Source of the DNA: Acidianus infernus
GTDB taxonomy: Archaea; Thermoproteota; Thermoprotei_A; Sulfolobales; Sulfolobaceae
Direction of reading: 5' to 3'
Length of the DNA: 64,000 nucleotides
NCBI RefSeq assembly: GCF_009729545.1
Contig: NZ_WFIY01000004.1
Location: 2,122,601-2,186,600 of the forward strand
Each line of letters begins with the position of its first letter. Position 1 is the first letter of the stretch. Below are positions 46,884-58,116 of this stretch, piece by piece. The notes below the pieces were generated by a model that did no database searches, had not been told where the DNA came from, and was given only the letters and a program-made list of their open reading frames with translations. Position numbers and translations under genes: made by a program.

Positions 46884-48830
46884 ATGGAGAGATCACTAGT
46901 ACTCCTAATACTTTCGTTTTCCATCTTCTTCCCAATACTTTCACTTAATACCACGAGCTCTATATATCCTTGCCACATACTCAATTTACCGCCTTGCACT
47001 TACAAGTCAGCGATGGTCTCTTCGTAGTCTACTACTCTTCAGCCCCTATATACTTCGTAGTAAATAATTTGGAAGGAATAACATTGTTCTCCATACAATC
47101 ATCTTCCTACTATGGCTTTGCCACCGGGAGAGTACAAAGTCCTCTTCATAAATAACGTCTCAAAGACTTGCGTCACGATCCAGATTTACATTGGAGATGG
47201 TAGGCCTTATCCAACTGGCATAGCTGACTATGGTATACAAGTAGTGAACGGAGTGGTTAAACCTTACGTTGAAAAGTTCGACGAAGTGGTAGCTCAGATC
47301 TACTCAATCTCGGCCTACAACGCCTCGTTAAATAATTATGGCGCGTCCCAGTCCTCCAAGTTAATACTTTGTACGGCAGTCAAGAATATTGGTTACAGAA
47401 CGTCATCAACTTCATGACAAATACTAGTGAGTACAGGTTTGTCGATAACATTTGGAACTTTACGTCTTGTTATAGCGAGTTGAACTCTAGCTCTATCATA
47501 GGAAAAGGGGGTGTAAGCTGGTTCATTGAAGGGTTAGGAATAAACGACTACTACAGTTATGCAACAGAATGGTTTAATATGTCTTATCCCTTAAACGTCG
47601 CTTTATTTATAAGAGTGTCCACTGTTCCACAAGGCGTGGAAGTGCTCTTTGGCTACATCAACTCTACCTCGTGCGTTATTTACGATAATGTAACTATCAA
47701 GGTGCCTTGCGTGACCTCAGCTTACCTCCTAGTTAGCGGTTATAACACTACTGGCAGTGGGAATGCATATGACACTGAGTTCGTGTTTGGTGGCGAAAAG
47801 TGTGTAACTTCATTCAACTCGCTCAACGCAATAATCTACATGTTTTACGTTAATGGTAAAGACATATTTACTCCCAAAACCTTATTCCCCTTTGGCATAG
47901 ACACTGCCGAAGCCTCTAACAACTTGTTCACAGTCCCCTACAATGGGGCTTATAAAGTAGAGGTAGGGGAATGCAATGAGGTCGTTTTGACAAATTCCGG
48001 CTCCCCCATAGTTGTAAAAGTTAACGGGTCTAGGGCTAGGGCAAACTGCTAGGGTAGAACTAGACATCAGCGGGGGTACACCACCTTACTTTGTAGAGAT
48101 AGGGAACGAGAAATACCTAGACCTTTTCTTGGGGAAGACGTATTACTGCGTAAAACCCAACATAACCGGTGAAATAACTTACCCAATCAAAGTAGAGGAC
48201 GTATGTGGCAATGTCATTGACTTAGTATATTCACTAAAGGTCAACCCAGACCCAGTAGTTATCATAACCCCCTCTAGGAACGCTACTGACGTGGGGATTC
48301 CAATATCCTTTAACGCAACAGTAATTGGCGGTACAAAACCTTATATTAAAGTCTGGTACGTCAACGGTACCCCTGTTTCTAATGAGGATGTGTTATACTA
48401 CAACTTCACCTCGCCCGGAGTCTACAACGTAACCTTAAAGGTCGTTGACTCGGTAAACTTCACTGCAGTAAATTCAGTGACAATCAAGGTAAATGATTAC
48501 CCAACACTAAATGTGAGCTATAACTTACACTACGACTTTTTAGTATACGCCTCATCTGTAAACTTATCTAGTAAAGTATTTGGGGGCACACCGCCTTACA
48601 CCTACACAGTTTACGTCAATGGGCGCGAGTATTACGTTGGTAACAATCTCTCGATAAACGTACCAATCGATGCTGGCAAAAATAACATCACCGTAGTCGT
48701 TAAGGACTCTCTAGGTCTAACCAAGGCAGAGACTATATTAGTGTATGGCGGTTTTAACTGGTTTCTTATCTTGGTTATCATAACTTTAATCGTTGTTATA
48801 ACTATAATACTAATGAAAAGGAGACGTTAG
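46884..48830 (+). pseudogene. Second thermopsin-family gene, several frameshifts
   Basis: The first frame gives a signal peptide (MERSLVLLILSFSIFFPILS). Later frames give GLFVVYYSSAPIYFVVNNLE, LPPGEYKVLFINNVSKTCVT and PYPTGIADYGIQVVNGVVKP (the thermopsin core), FVDNIWNFTSCYSELNSSS, and a C-terminal part with PKD-like repeats (GIPISFNATVIGGTKPYIKV) and a membrane anchor WFLILVIITLIVVITIILMK before the RRR tail. At least four frame changes, near 46965, 47120, 47380 and 48040, are needed. It differs from the thermopsin at 3004-6185 in having PKD-like instead of SGWYN repeats. Surrounded by CRISPR arrays, it is a passenger gene in decay. Confidence 0.8.
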
Positions 48831-49425
48831 CTATTGTTTTTCCCTTGGCTTATTGAAGGACTAACGACTTGGGGAATTACCCTAAGGAAGTACAATGAAA
48901 GAGTGAGTACTTAAAAAAGGGGTGACGCTAAGGTAGCTGAGGAGTTCAACCTCGAAGAATAAGGCAGGCAGTATACTCACCTCCTATCTCCCAGAACTTG
49001 CTGCTTCACTAAGCTCACAATAAGCGACAATGGAGAATGCTGGAAGAAAAACTACTTAAAATTGACTAAAAAACCTCTTTAAGGAAGAGTTGAAATAAGA
49101 TATTAGCTTTCAGTATTTCAACTGATAGACAAGAACTTGCTGACCTAAGCTTTGACCTTTCAGTTCTTCCTTATGATTATGGGCAGGAAAACAAGGTCCT
49201 TAGTCTTGTGTAGTTAGTGGGTTGTCGTGATTGATTATACTCTCTTGACCCACAGATTGTACTCTAATGTTAGAAAAATTATGCAGAGTAATCTGGTATT
49301 ACTCTTGCTACCACAGTTGCGGTCTCCACTATTTTGTTTCTCTCTAGTTATAAAATTACTAACTCTTACCTTGTAAAAGATCCTTTATAGGTGAAGGACA
49401 ACATACACATGAGCTCTCCCGTGCA
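48831..49425. other. Intergenic stretch between a decayed thermopsin and cas3'
   Basis: No gene. It holds a degenerate CRISPR-like unit (49108-49176) and AT-rich DNA. Short frames at 48890-49080 are not convincing. Confidence 0.45.
49080..49176. CRISPR. Degenerate one-spacer CRISPR remnant
   Basis: CTTTCAG + TATTTCAAC at about 49108-49123 is the array repeat with its central eight bases deleted. A 34-bp unique segment follows, then a repeat whose last bases have diverged (CTTTCAGTTCTTCCTTAT, 49158-49175). An inverted partial repeat (GAAGAGTTGAAATAAG) precedes it at 49084. It lies about 250 bases downstream of the cas3' stop. Confidence 0.7.
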
Positions 49426-51270
49426 TCATATAAAGGCTAAGCAGTATTTGTCACTATTCTTAACCCCTATCCCCCTCCCAGTGTTTATGATGTAATCTGA
49501 AAGCTTCTCGTCCCTCACTACTAAAAAGAGTTGTTTACCGATGCTGACCGGGTTACCGTTCTCGTCCTCAAACTTACAGCCCAACAGCTCAAGGAAAGTT
49601 GACGACACGATTTTGTTTGCCAGCCCCTCAAGCTTCTTTTGGTCACAGTTAGCAACTACAGCAGACCTTCCAACGCCCTTGAGTTCGAATATGTTATTTT
49701 CGACCTCAAAGGAGAAGTTCCTCATGATGGTGCCCAAGTCAGCTTCACTACTTATACTCCCTAACTTGTACTTCACTTGTGGACCAGTGAATCTAAAATA
49801 GTAAAGCAGGGAGAGTGAGGAGATGTCGCCTATGTACGGGATTCCTTTATTCCAGCTTTCCATATTCATTTGGTGCCCAGTCAACCTTTCGTATACCGCT
49901 ATCGCAGAGTTTATTAGGAGGAACTCCCTAAAACTCTGGTCTCCATAGTCTATTTCATTGATCGACGGGTAAGTCTTAATTATCCACTCAACGAACTCCT
50001 CGTAGGTCATCCCATCTTTCAAGCCATTCCCCACCTTCGGTAGGACTAGGTCTATCTTACACTCCTCCATCTTCCTCCCCACTCTGCCTATAGCTTGAAT
50101 TACAGCCTCTGAAAAGAACCTGGCAATTAACCCGTAGGAAACGTTAGGATAATCTACGCCTTGAGTTATTGCAGAACTGCCTACTACAAAAACATCATCT
50201 TCCCCGCAGTACTCACCCTTTATCGAAGTCTTACAAACTACGCGTATTCCAAACCTATCGTGTAATGCCTTAGCTATTTCCAAGGCTTGAGAAACCTTGT
50301 CCACTACTATAATCCCCCTCTGCTTCTTCTCCTTAAGTTCATTATAAACATTGTCCAGGAGGCCTTTGTGGATGAGATCTGGTATTTCATCACCAGCATT
50401 AACGAAGCGAGAGAGCTTCGTTTTCCCTTTGCTATCTACGAATATTAACCTAACCTTCGCCCTCCCCCTCACTAACACATTCCCTTTCCTCGCGTTTATC
50501 CTCTTAAAATGAAAGTTGCCCCCATATTCCACCTTAAGCCCATCCTCTATCTTCTTTATCTTTTCTTCAGAAGGTGTAGCAGAGGACAAAATTAGGGAAA
50601 AGTCGTGGTCGTGTATCCTCTTTATTATTTTCAGCGTTATTATCAAGGAAGAGAGCTGGTAATTATCGTAGAGGTGGAACTCGTCTACAAATATCATGTC
50701 ACCTTTAAAAAGGTTGAGGAAGAGGCCCAGCCTTTTTATTATTTCCTTCCTCTTTATATCAACGTTTAGCAGTTCGTCAACCTCAGGATTGCCGTAAATT
50801 ACTGCTAGGGCTGTGTGGGAAGGATAAGTAAGCATTTGATTATAAATGTGAAAAGAGTCAGGGGTCGTGAAAACTATTTTCCTGTCAACTTTCCTGTCTT
50901 CCAATACGTTAAGCTTAACTTCCTTCCCTTTAGCTAGAGTTGCACTGAACTTGATTAAGGCCAACTTCTCTCCTCCTGCCCTGACTATTTTAATAAACTC
51001 GTCCTGGTACTCAACGTCTTTAAATAGAGAAGAAACGCTTCTGTATTGATCTTCCAAGAGTTCAAGGACTGGATATAAACCCACGGAGTGTTTAGAGAGT
51101 AACAAGGAGAAAGTCTTCCCGGAGCCGGTAGGAGTTTGTAGCACTACTTTCTCCTTCCCCTCTATAGAATCTTTTACCTCTTCCTGGAATTTCCTCAATT
51201 TGAAGCCGAGGTATTCGCTCGAACCTCCTTCCACAGTAACCTTATCAACGTTAATTGTTAAAAAATCCAT
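49426..51270 (-). CDS. cas3: Cas3' helicase of type I-D
   Basis: A 614-residue superfamily-2 helicase without an HD nuclease domain. Walker A is TPTGSGKT (residues 46-53), Walker B MIFVDEFHLY (DEFH at 196-199), motif III LILSSATPS (SAT at 230-232) and motif VI VIQAIGRVGRKME (391-398). A stand-alone helicase with DEFH box and the HD domain located in Cas10d is the arrangement of subtype I-D. It unwinds target DNA after recognition. It is separated from the rest of the effector genes by array 3, and a MITE lies directly upstream, so it must have its own promoter (TATTTATAAC around 51307-51320 in the coding sense). Confidence 0.85.
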   Translation of the reverse strand: MDFLTINVDKVTVEGGSSEYLGFKLRKFQEEVKDSIEGKEKVVLQTPTGSGKTFSLLLSKHSVGLYPVLELLEDQYRSVSSLFKDVEYQDEFIKIVRAGGEKLALIKFSATLAKGKEVKLNVLEDRKVDRKIVFTTPDSFHIYNQMLTYPSHTALAVIYGNPEVDELLNVDIKRKEIIKRLGLFLNLFKGDMIFVDEFHLYDNYQLSSLIITLKIIKRIHDHDFSLILSSATPSEEKIKKIEDGLKVEYGGNFHFKRINARKGNVLVRGRAKVRLIFVDSKGKTKLSRFVNAGDEIPDLIHKGLLDNVYNELKEKKQRGIIVVDKVSQALEIAKALHDRFGIRVVCKTSIKGEYCGEDDVFVVGSSAITQGVDYPNVSYGLIARFFSEAVIQAIGRVGRKMEECKIDLVLPKVGNGLKDGMTYEEFVEWIIKTYPSINEIDYGDQSFREFLLINSAIAVYERLTGHQMNMESWNKGIPYIGDISSLSLLYYFRFTGPQVKYKLGSISSEADLGTIMRNFSFEVENNIFELKGVGRSAVVANCDQKKLEGLANKIVSSTFLELLGCKFEDENGNPVSIGKQLFLVVRDEKLSDYIINTGRGIGVKNSDKYCLAFI

Positions 51271-51340
51271 GAATAATTAATGGTAGCCTTAGGTTAAAAA
51301 ACGTTATTGTTATAAATATCTCATCAAATTCATCATTATA

Positions 51341-51489
51341 TTTTGTTAAATCACTATTTAAATAAATGAGTAAAACTTTCATAACGTGGGATTGTTAAAA
51401 AATGATAATATTTTTAATAGGAGATAACGTCAATCTGATGTTGATCTTGAATGTGTTTCAAATAATTTTTAAATCATTGAACACACTCA
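51341..51489. mobile_element. MITE copy 2, one inverted end degraded
   Basis: TTTTGTTAAATCACTATTTA, AAATGAGTAAAACTTTCATA and GATAACGTCAATCTGATGTT match the other two copies. The right end ATTGAACACACTCA is a mutated TIR and the left TIR is absent. It lies just upstream of cas3' and may supply or disturb its promoter. Confidence 0.7.
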
Positions 51490-51536
51490 TAGAAGCTGAT
51501 AGCAACTCTTATTCAGACAATATTCGCTCTAAAGGT

Positions 51537-51810
51537 CTATATTAAATTCTTGTTCTTTGTAATAATTCGCCCGGAATCCCGCCGATAGACCTCTTGTATT
51601 CTTTTGTAATAATTCGTCAGTCGCTCTAAAGGCTTAAATCCATAACGTCTTTCGTAGTTTAGGATTGACGACCTTCTTAAGCCCCGACACAAGTTTTGAA
51701 AAACTCCTTTACCTTCCTCAATAAACTCTTTGTCTATGATGACGTAATAGAGTATTTCTTCGTCCAATCGTAGTACTATAGCCCCAGTCCATTCCTTTCT
51801 ATAAAATACG
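51537..51810 (-). pseudogene. Fragment of unknown, perhaps transposon-derived, protein
   Basis: The open frame, taken from upstream of the Met at 51767, reads RKEWTGAIVLRLDEEILYYV then IDKEFIEEGKGVFQNLCRGL and RLTNYYKRIQEVYRRDSGRI. There is no proper start and it ends abruptly. The pattern recalls the region before the RuvC core of some TnpB-like proteins, but the match is from memory and weak. Confidence 0.3.
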
Positions 51811-52155
51811 TTTCGAACGTTCTTCTTTCGTTAAATAATGAAAATTTAAAATATCAACCTTGCATTTCCTTCTACTCCTTGTTTTTACCATTTAACCGCA
51901 TAATCTTATCCTAGCTGGCATTGCGTGACACTATTAGAAAGCCCGCAAATTTGCATATTCACACTTTCACCGTGATGACTTTCTAATCGTCATTAAACGT
52001 AATATTGTAAGACAAGATCACACGTGCACGAAGTTCATAAAATCTTTCTCTGAAGTCTCCAACGAGGTTTACTGCTTATACCTAGTGTTTTACACGTAAC
52101 ATCGTTTACATGGCATTCTTTTACGTCCTTTCCATCATCTAAAGTCATTTCTCCA
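51811..52155. other. Gene-free stretch before the distal end of array 3
   Basis: No convincing gene, RNA or repeat is visible. It borders the leader-distal repeat of array 3. Confidence 0.4.
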
Positions 52156-55100
52156 CTTTCAGTTCTTCCTTATTTCAACTTCGCTCTTTTCCACGCTTTT
52201 TTACGTGGTTTTAGCTTTCAGTTCTTCCTTATTTCAACAAGCTCTTCTAAGCAAAAGTGCCCGGCATCCAAGCCTTTCAGTTCTTCCTTATTTCAACCAA
52301 CCGTGGGAATACGTCTATAAATTACTACTGCCTTTCAGTTCTTCCTTATTTCAACCGGCTTGAGACAAACTGGGCACCATGGAATTCCGCTTTCAGTTCT
52401 TCCTTATTTCAACCTTCTTTTCCTTCTGGATCACTACGTTCTCGTTATCTTTCAGTTCTTCCTTATTTCAACGTAAAGCTATCATCGGAAAAGATCATAA
52501 ACACATACCTTTCAGTTCTTCCTTATTTCAACTCTCAAACGTATACACAAAGGGTTTCCCTACTGCCCTTTCAGTTCTTCCTTATTTCAACAGAGTAGTG
52601 ACCTTCAAGTTGGAGGAATATCTACTCTTTCAGTTCTTCCTTATTTCAACACTGTTACCATGTGCAGTATTGTTGCACCAACCTGACTTTCAGTTCTTCC
52701 TTATTTCAACAAATCAAATAGTCCCAAGGTAAAATACTTGTAACCTTTCAGTTCTTCCTTATTTCAACAAGTTTCAAATTTTAAAGAATGCATTTCATTT
52801 TTCTTTCAGTTCTTCCTTATTTCAACGCCCCTGGAGATGAAGGTATCGCAATAGTTCTAACTTTCAGTTCTTCCTTATTTCAACCCTATGCCACACCCTT
52901 CCATGAACCCGCTCTTGTCTTTCAGTTCTTCCTTATTTCAACGTGCCGGTAACTGATGGGCTAGAGCCTGTGGTTACTTTCAGTTCTTCCTTATTTCAAC
53001 TGGGAAAAATGATATATAAGCTTTTTTGTAATACTCTACTTTCAGTTCTTCCTTATTTCAACTTTAACGGATGTGCCGACAGTTAGAGACATATACGGCT
53101 TTCAGTTCTTCCTTATTTCAACGTAGTCTACAAGATGGATGATGATAACGAAATTATGCTTTCAGTTCTTCCTTATTTCAACCGGTATACAACACAAGTG
53201 TGTTGGCAAAGGCAGTGCTTTCAGTTCTTCCTTATTTCAACAATTGTCTGTGAACTTAGTTATTGCCCCAATTTGCTTTCAGTTCTTCCTTATTTCAACG
53301 TGTGTATCTTCTTACACATCCGCCTGTGCGAAAAGCTTTCAGTTCTTCCTTATTTCAACTTCCTCAAGTCTTGTTTGTGATGTTACGTAGTCTGCTTTCA
53401 GTTCTTCCTTATTTCAACCTGATGCATATAAGGAATACTTGATGCGCAATAACTTTCAGTTCTTCCTTATTTCAACGAGAGTCTTGTCGGGATCGACTTA
53501 TTCGACTCAAACTTTCAGTTCTTCCTTATTTCAACAAGAGGAGTTGTTTATAGAAAATGGCTAAGGTATGGCTTTCAGTTCTTCCTTATTTCAACAGGAG
53601 GGTATGGTGAGATTTGTTGGTGTTACAAACTTTCAGTTCTTCCTTATTTCAACGACAATAATTTTGTTTTCATATTCTTTTGTTTTTTTCTTTCAGTTCT
53701 TCCTTATTTCAACGCCCTAGTTCTGTATTTGAACATGATAGAGAAAGACTTTCAGTTCTTCCTTATTTCAACTAAGCCTTGAAGAAGGAGGCCGTGGCTA
53801 TGCGCACCTTTCAGTTCTTCCTTATTTCAACTTGTTTTAGAAGATCTTGGACATACGGATGTTGTCTTTCAGTTCTTCCTTATTTCAACAAGAAGTAATG
53901 GTCAGATTCGAAAAAGAGTTAATCTTTCAGTTCTTCCTTATTTCAACGACAAGAAGGTGCCGTATCCAACTTTCGATTTAGTCTTTCAGTTCTTCCTTAT
54001 TTCAACAGAAATTCTCTATAAGTCTGTTTATATTTTGAATCTTTCAGTTCTTCCTTATTTCAACCATAATTGATAGCGGAGTCGCACTTGATGTGGCACT
54101 TTCAGTTCTTCCTTATTTCAACCCTTCTTCTTCTTTTCAGATCTAGCTAAGTAATCTCTTTCAGTTCTTCCTTATTTCAACTCACCAGATGACCTGGCGC
54201 TCTTTTTGAGGGAGAACTTTCAGTTCTTCCTTATTTCAACGGGATTCGTAAATTGCAACTTGTTGCTTTAAAAGCTTTCAGTTCTTCCTTATTTCAACAG
54301 ATCATGTTTAATCTTCAACAAATCGTAGCAAGCTTTCAGTTCTTCCTTATTTCAACCCGATTATCAGCTACGTTAATTGGATAACAACATCCTTTCAGTT
54401 CTTCCTTATTTCAACTGGCGTGGCGCATGCGAAAGGAATCGTGGAGATTGCTTTCAGTTCTTCCTTATTTCAACAATTCAGTGCGCCTAAAATTAAGGGC
54501 ATTTTAGCTTTCAGTTCTTCCTTATTTCAACATCGTAAATGAGGTAAAGTTCTTCAGCTTTTTTTCCTTTCAGTTCTTCCTTATTTCAACTACTAGGGGC
54601 AACATTAGTGCTGTTAAAAATAATACTTTCAGTTCTTCCTTATTTCAACTTGAGATAAGCAGAAAAGAGGCAATCGATGTGGCTACTTTCAGTTCTTCCT
54701 TATTTCAACTATGCCCTCAGCCTATTTCTTAGCGCCACGTCGTCCTTTCAGTTCTTCCTTATTTCAACCCTGGCGGGGGACTTGGCGGGGTGTGAAGCGT
54801 TGGCTTTCAGTTCTTCCTTATTTCAACAAAACTCTTAAATGAAGCGTCAAAAAATCCAACAGCTTTCAGTTCTTCCTTATTTCAACTCGCATTGTTTATA
54901 CAGACTATTTGCCCGCTCAGATGCTTTCAGTTCTTCCTTATTTCAACTTTAAAGAACTACAAAAATTCCCGCCAGAAATCTTCTTTCAGTTCTTCCTTAT
55001 TTCAACAGAAGAAGCTAAGGGAATTGTATAACATTATTTTCTTTCAGTTCTTCCTTATTTCAACGCATATTTTCACAAACATTATTGGTTAATTGCTAAC

Positions 55101-56405
55101 TTTCAGTTCTTCCTTATTTCAACTGCCGAATGGGAATCTTTGTCTTTCCAACAACAACTTTCAGTTCTTCCTTATTTCAACTGTCATCTGGAAGCTCATT
55201 CGCTCACCCGTTAATACTTTCAGTTCTTCCTTATTTCAACACAAATATACGCCTTTCTCTAGTAAAATTGGGTCACTTTCAGTTCTTCCTTATTTCAACA
55301 ACATTCCCCAAAGATTATGTGAGAATAGGAACACTTTCAGTTCTTCCTTATTTCAACCTGGGCGTTTACTATTGGGACGGTAAGCCTGAAACTTTCAGTT
55401 CTTCCTTATTTCAACCTATGATAGAAATCACAGATTTTCCACTGCCAGTCTTTCAGTTCTTCCTTATTTCAACTTATTAATTTTTTGCATTTCTCCAGCA
55501 AAATATGACTTTCAGTTCTTCCTTATTTCAACTGAACCCCTTCAAGTGGGGGCGATAATTCTTTTTCGCTTTCAGTTCTTCCTTATTTCAACGTGTGGCA
55601 GTTCGTTTGCCATGCACCACCTATCTGCTTTCAGTTCTTCCTTATTTCAACGATCTAAATGCTCTACTAATTCGTGAAATTCTTGCTTTCAGTTCTTCCT
55701 TATTTCAACAGATACCAATCACGGTAATAACGTGTTTGAATGTCTTTCAGTTCTTCCTTATTTCAACGAATTGAGAAAAGAAATAGACGAAGCATGCGAG
55801 ACTTTCAGTTCTTCCTTATTTCAACTTGAATTCATCTAGAGATGCCACGATAAATTATTCTTTCAGTTCTTCCTTATTTCAACTGTACAACAGAATGGCA
55901 TTTATGATGACTTCAAGCTTTCAGTTCTTCCTTATTTCAACATAATATGGTGATAAGAAAAATGGTTCAATTGAACTTTCAGTTCTTCCTTATTTCAACC
56001 AGAGACTGTTGTCATTCCGCCGTAAATCATTGACTTTCAGTTCTTCCTTATTTCAACTCCATTTCTCATTGCGTATGGCTTTCGAATCCGGCTTTCAGTT
56101 CTTCCTTATTTCAACACGATTGGGCTGACGAAATTAGACCATTTTGCAGCTTTCAGTTCTTCCTTATTTCAACTAGATGGGGGCTTCAAGATTGCTAACG
56201 AATATAGCTTTCAGTTCTTCCTTATTTCAACATAAATATAGGCAAATTGAATTAAGGCAAGTTAGCTTTCAGTTCTTCCTTATTTCAACATAAATTGTCT
56301 TGGCGGGATCTTGTATATCTTCCCTTTCAGTTCTTCCTTATTTCAACCGAAATAATAAGAGAAAACAGCGTAAGGATCAGGCTTTCAGTTCTTCCTTATT
56401 TCAAC
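52156..56405 (-). CRISPR. CRISPR array 3 (about 73 repeats)
   Basis: Same 24-bp repeat as arrays 1 and 2 (plus strand CTTTCAGTTCTT + CCTTATTTCAAC), about 73 copies at an average period near 58.6 bp. The transcript runs leftwards from a leader at 56406. Repeats are uniform to the distal end. Together the three arrays hold close to 200 repeats, a very large memory for one locus. The array separates cas3' from the other I-D genes. Confidence 0.97.
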
Positions 56406-57320
56406 CGTGCGTCGATTTTCACGTTCTTTTTGCGTTCTGTGTAGATTAAACTACTTCATTTTAAGATAAAAACTTTACTTTTCACTAAAATTGATGGAAG
56501 GTAGAGTAGAAAAAGTTTATCTCTCGATTTTTTGAAAGAAATTTTTCAACACAAAAGTTTTTAAAGGGTATTTAAACCCCGGTAAAAGACGTGAGTGGAT
56601 TTACGTAAGAATCTACATGAAAAAATTTCCCAGATTACGAATATTTTCAAATCCCCTTGTTTTTAGAAGAAATTGAAAGAGGGTAAATACTCAAAGTAGA
56701 TAGAAAAATTCTAGAGAAGGTGAAAGAACGTCCACCATTTTTATCTTCACGCTTAATTGAAAGAATTAAGGGATTTTAGGAATAATCTTAAAGTGTCGCT
56801 AACAAACAAATAATTCCTAACTCCCCTACTTTCTAGGTGAAATTGAAAGAAAGTCATTTAGTAAAAAGAGTCAAGGTAGATAGAGAAATTGATGAACTCA
56901 AAAATCTACCTGAAAAAATCTCTAAGTAATGCATATTTTTCATAAAATCCTCCTGATTCTTCAATGCCAATACTTGAGTCTAAGTAATGCATATTTTTCA
57001 TTCTTCTGAATAGCCCAGATAATTTAGCGCAACGAGTCTAAGTAATGCATATTTTTCATTCTTCTAGTTAATTCGTTTTAAAACATGTTTTACCCATTCT
57101 TCTTGACTACGGAAAGAGTCACTCAGCGGAGGAGACAGGTAGAATAAACTCCGCAGCTAGTACGAAAGGCTACTAGTCCTCCCTTAAGGCTAAGGCTTAG
57201 GCAACTCGCTTTTTCTCCTTCACGTCTGTCTCCTGTTATTATTTAATGTTCACCAGTTACACCCTAACAGTTAAGATGAAATACGAAACAATAATAATTG
57301 CCCTTCTAACCGAGAAATAG
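56406..57320. promoter_or_regulatory. Leader of array 3 plus duplicated flank and cas6 5' remnant
   Basis: Near-identical to 37092-38130 for the leader (CGTGCGTCGATTTTCACGTT onward), then a micro-array, then the single-copy GAATAAACTCCGCAGCTA site. It ends in a cas6 start (ATGTTCACCAGTTACACCCT, 57247) that decays after MFTSYTLTVKMKYE. The block therefore arose by duplication of leader plus cas6 start. The leader would drive pre-crRNA of array 3 leftwards. Confidence 0.8.
56920..57060 (-). repeat. Three-unit micro-array B at the leader edge
   Basis: TCTAAGTAATGCAT + ATTTTTCAT(T) at 56921, 56979 and 57037, period 58, with two intervening segments of about 34 bp that differ entirely from those of micro-array A (37617-37758), although all flanking sequence is almost the same. 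Confidence 0.78.
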
Positions 57321-57380
57321 GAGGTTGTTATTATGCATCAAGACTAGGCGTAACAAAGTTCTTAGAATCTAGAAGAAAAC

Positions 57381-57990
57381 GTAACAACACAAAGAAACTA
57401 AAACAGCGATAATTTGATTGGCTTGCTTTTGATAAGTATGTAACAACACAAAGAAACTAAAACACAAGAAATGGGCGGGCGAAAGATGGGTTTTACTGTT
57501 TGTAACAACACAAAGAAACTAAAACATGAGTAAGCTTTAAATAAGTAGTACGCATAAATAGTAACAACACAAAGAAACTAAAACAAGTGATAAGCAATGA
57601 TTTATGACATTCTTCTGTTTATGGGAATGCAATTTGACGATCTTTTTAGCACACTACTAGGGTTCAAAACAAAGAAAGTGAAGGAGCTCAACCCGCTACT
57701 CCCTAACGATCCGCTTTTACTGTCTCAGGTCAAAATAGGTATCGCGTTTCTAGTTCTCCTTATAATTCTACTGACAATTTGCCCATTCTCCAAGTCTTTC
57801 GCGCAGGATCTTTTCATGTTCGATTCGATATTGGAGGCTATTGTGACACTCAATAATACTTTAGTTATAGCGAAAGTGAAACACAATCTTTAGGAGTAAC
57901 AACACAAAGAAACTAAAACAGCGTTTTACAAAGTTTATGTGAAAGGGATAACACTGTTAAGCCATAACATTATCAAATAAGCTAAAACAT
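57381..57990. CRISPR. Short CRISPR array of a second repeat family
   Basis: The 24-bp repeat GTAACAACACAAAG + AAACTAAAAC occurs at 57381, 57440, 57502, 57561 and 57896, with spacers of 35, 38 and 35 bp, then a 311-bp gap holding an ORF. A decayed repeat (ATAACATTATCAAATAAGCT + AAAAC) may end the array near 57964-57988. The repeat resembles GTTTTAGTTTCTTTGTGTTG-type repeats known in Sulfolobales and is unrelated to arrays 1-3. Its direction is not clear. It may use the I-D effector nearby or another complex. Confidence 0.85.
57597..57893 (+). CDS. Small membrane protein gene between two CRISPR repeats (DUF5658-like)
   Basis: A 98-residue ORF that begins 12 bases after one repeat and stops two bases before the next. 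It starts MIYDILLFMGMQFDDLFSTL, contains KELNPLLPNDP and a hydrophobic helix VKIGIAFLVLLIILLTICPF, and ends with TLNNTLVIAKVKHNL. The D-x-x-(S/T)-T-x-L ... NPL pattern followed by membrane helices resembles the small DUF5658 membrane proteins, some of which occur in archaea and viruses. Two genes of such size fit no normal spacer. It may be an insertion into the array or a captured viral fragment. Confidence 0.55.
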   Translation: MIYDILLFMGMQFDDLFSTLLGFKTKKVKELNPLLPNDPLLLSQVKIGIAFLVLLIILLTICPFSKSFAQDLFMFDSILEAIVTLNNTLVIAKVKHNL

Positions 57991-58116
57991 AAACGCTTCT
58001 AGACTATATTTTAATTTTGTGGAAATTTATACATCCTTCTTACGCTTTGCATAAACTAGTACTCTCAATTCCATAGACCAATTAGTTTCTTCAGGGAAAG
58101 TTGGGCTTATACATTT

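Noticed and set aside
51554..51616. TTTGTAATAATTCG duplicated 47 bp apart
   Set aside because: Period and insert length differ from the CRISPR geometry; probably a local duplication inside a decayed gene.
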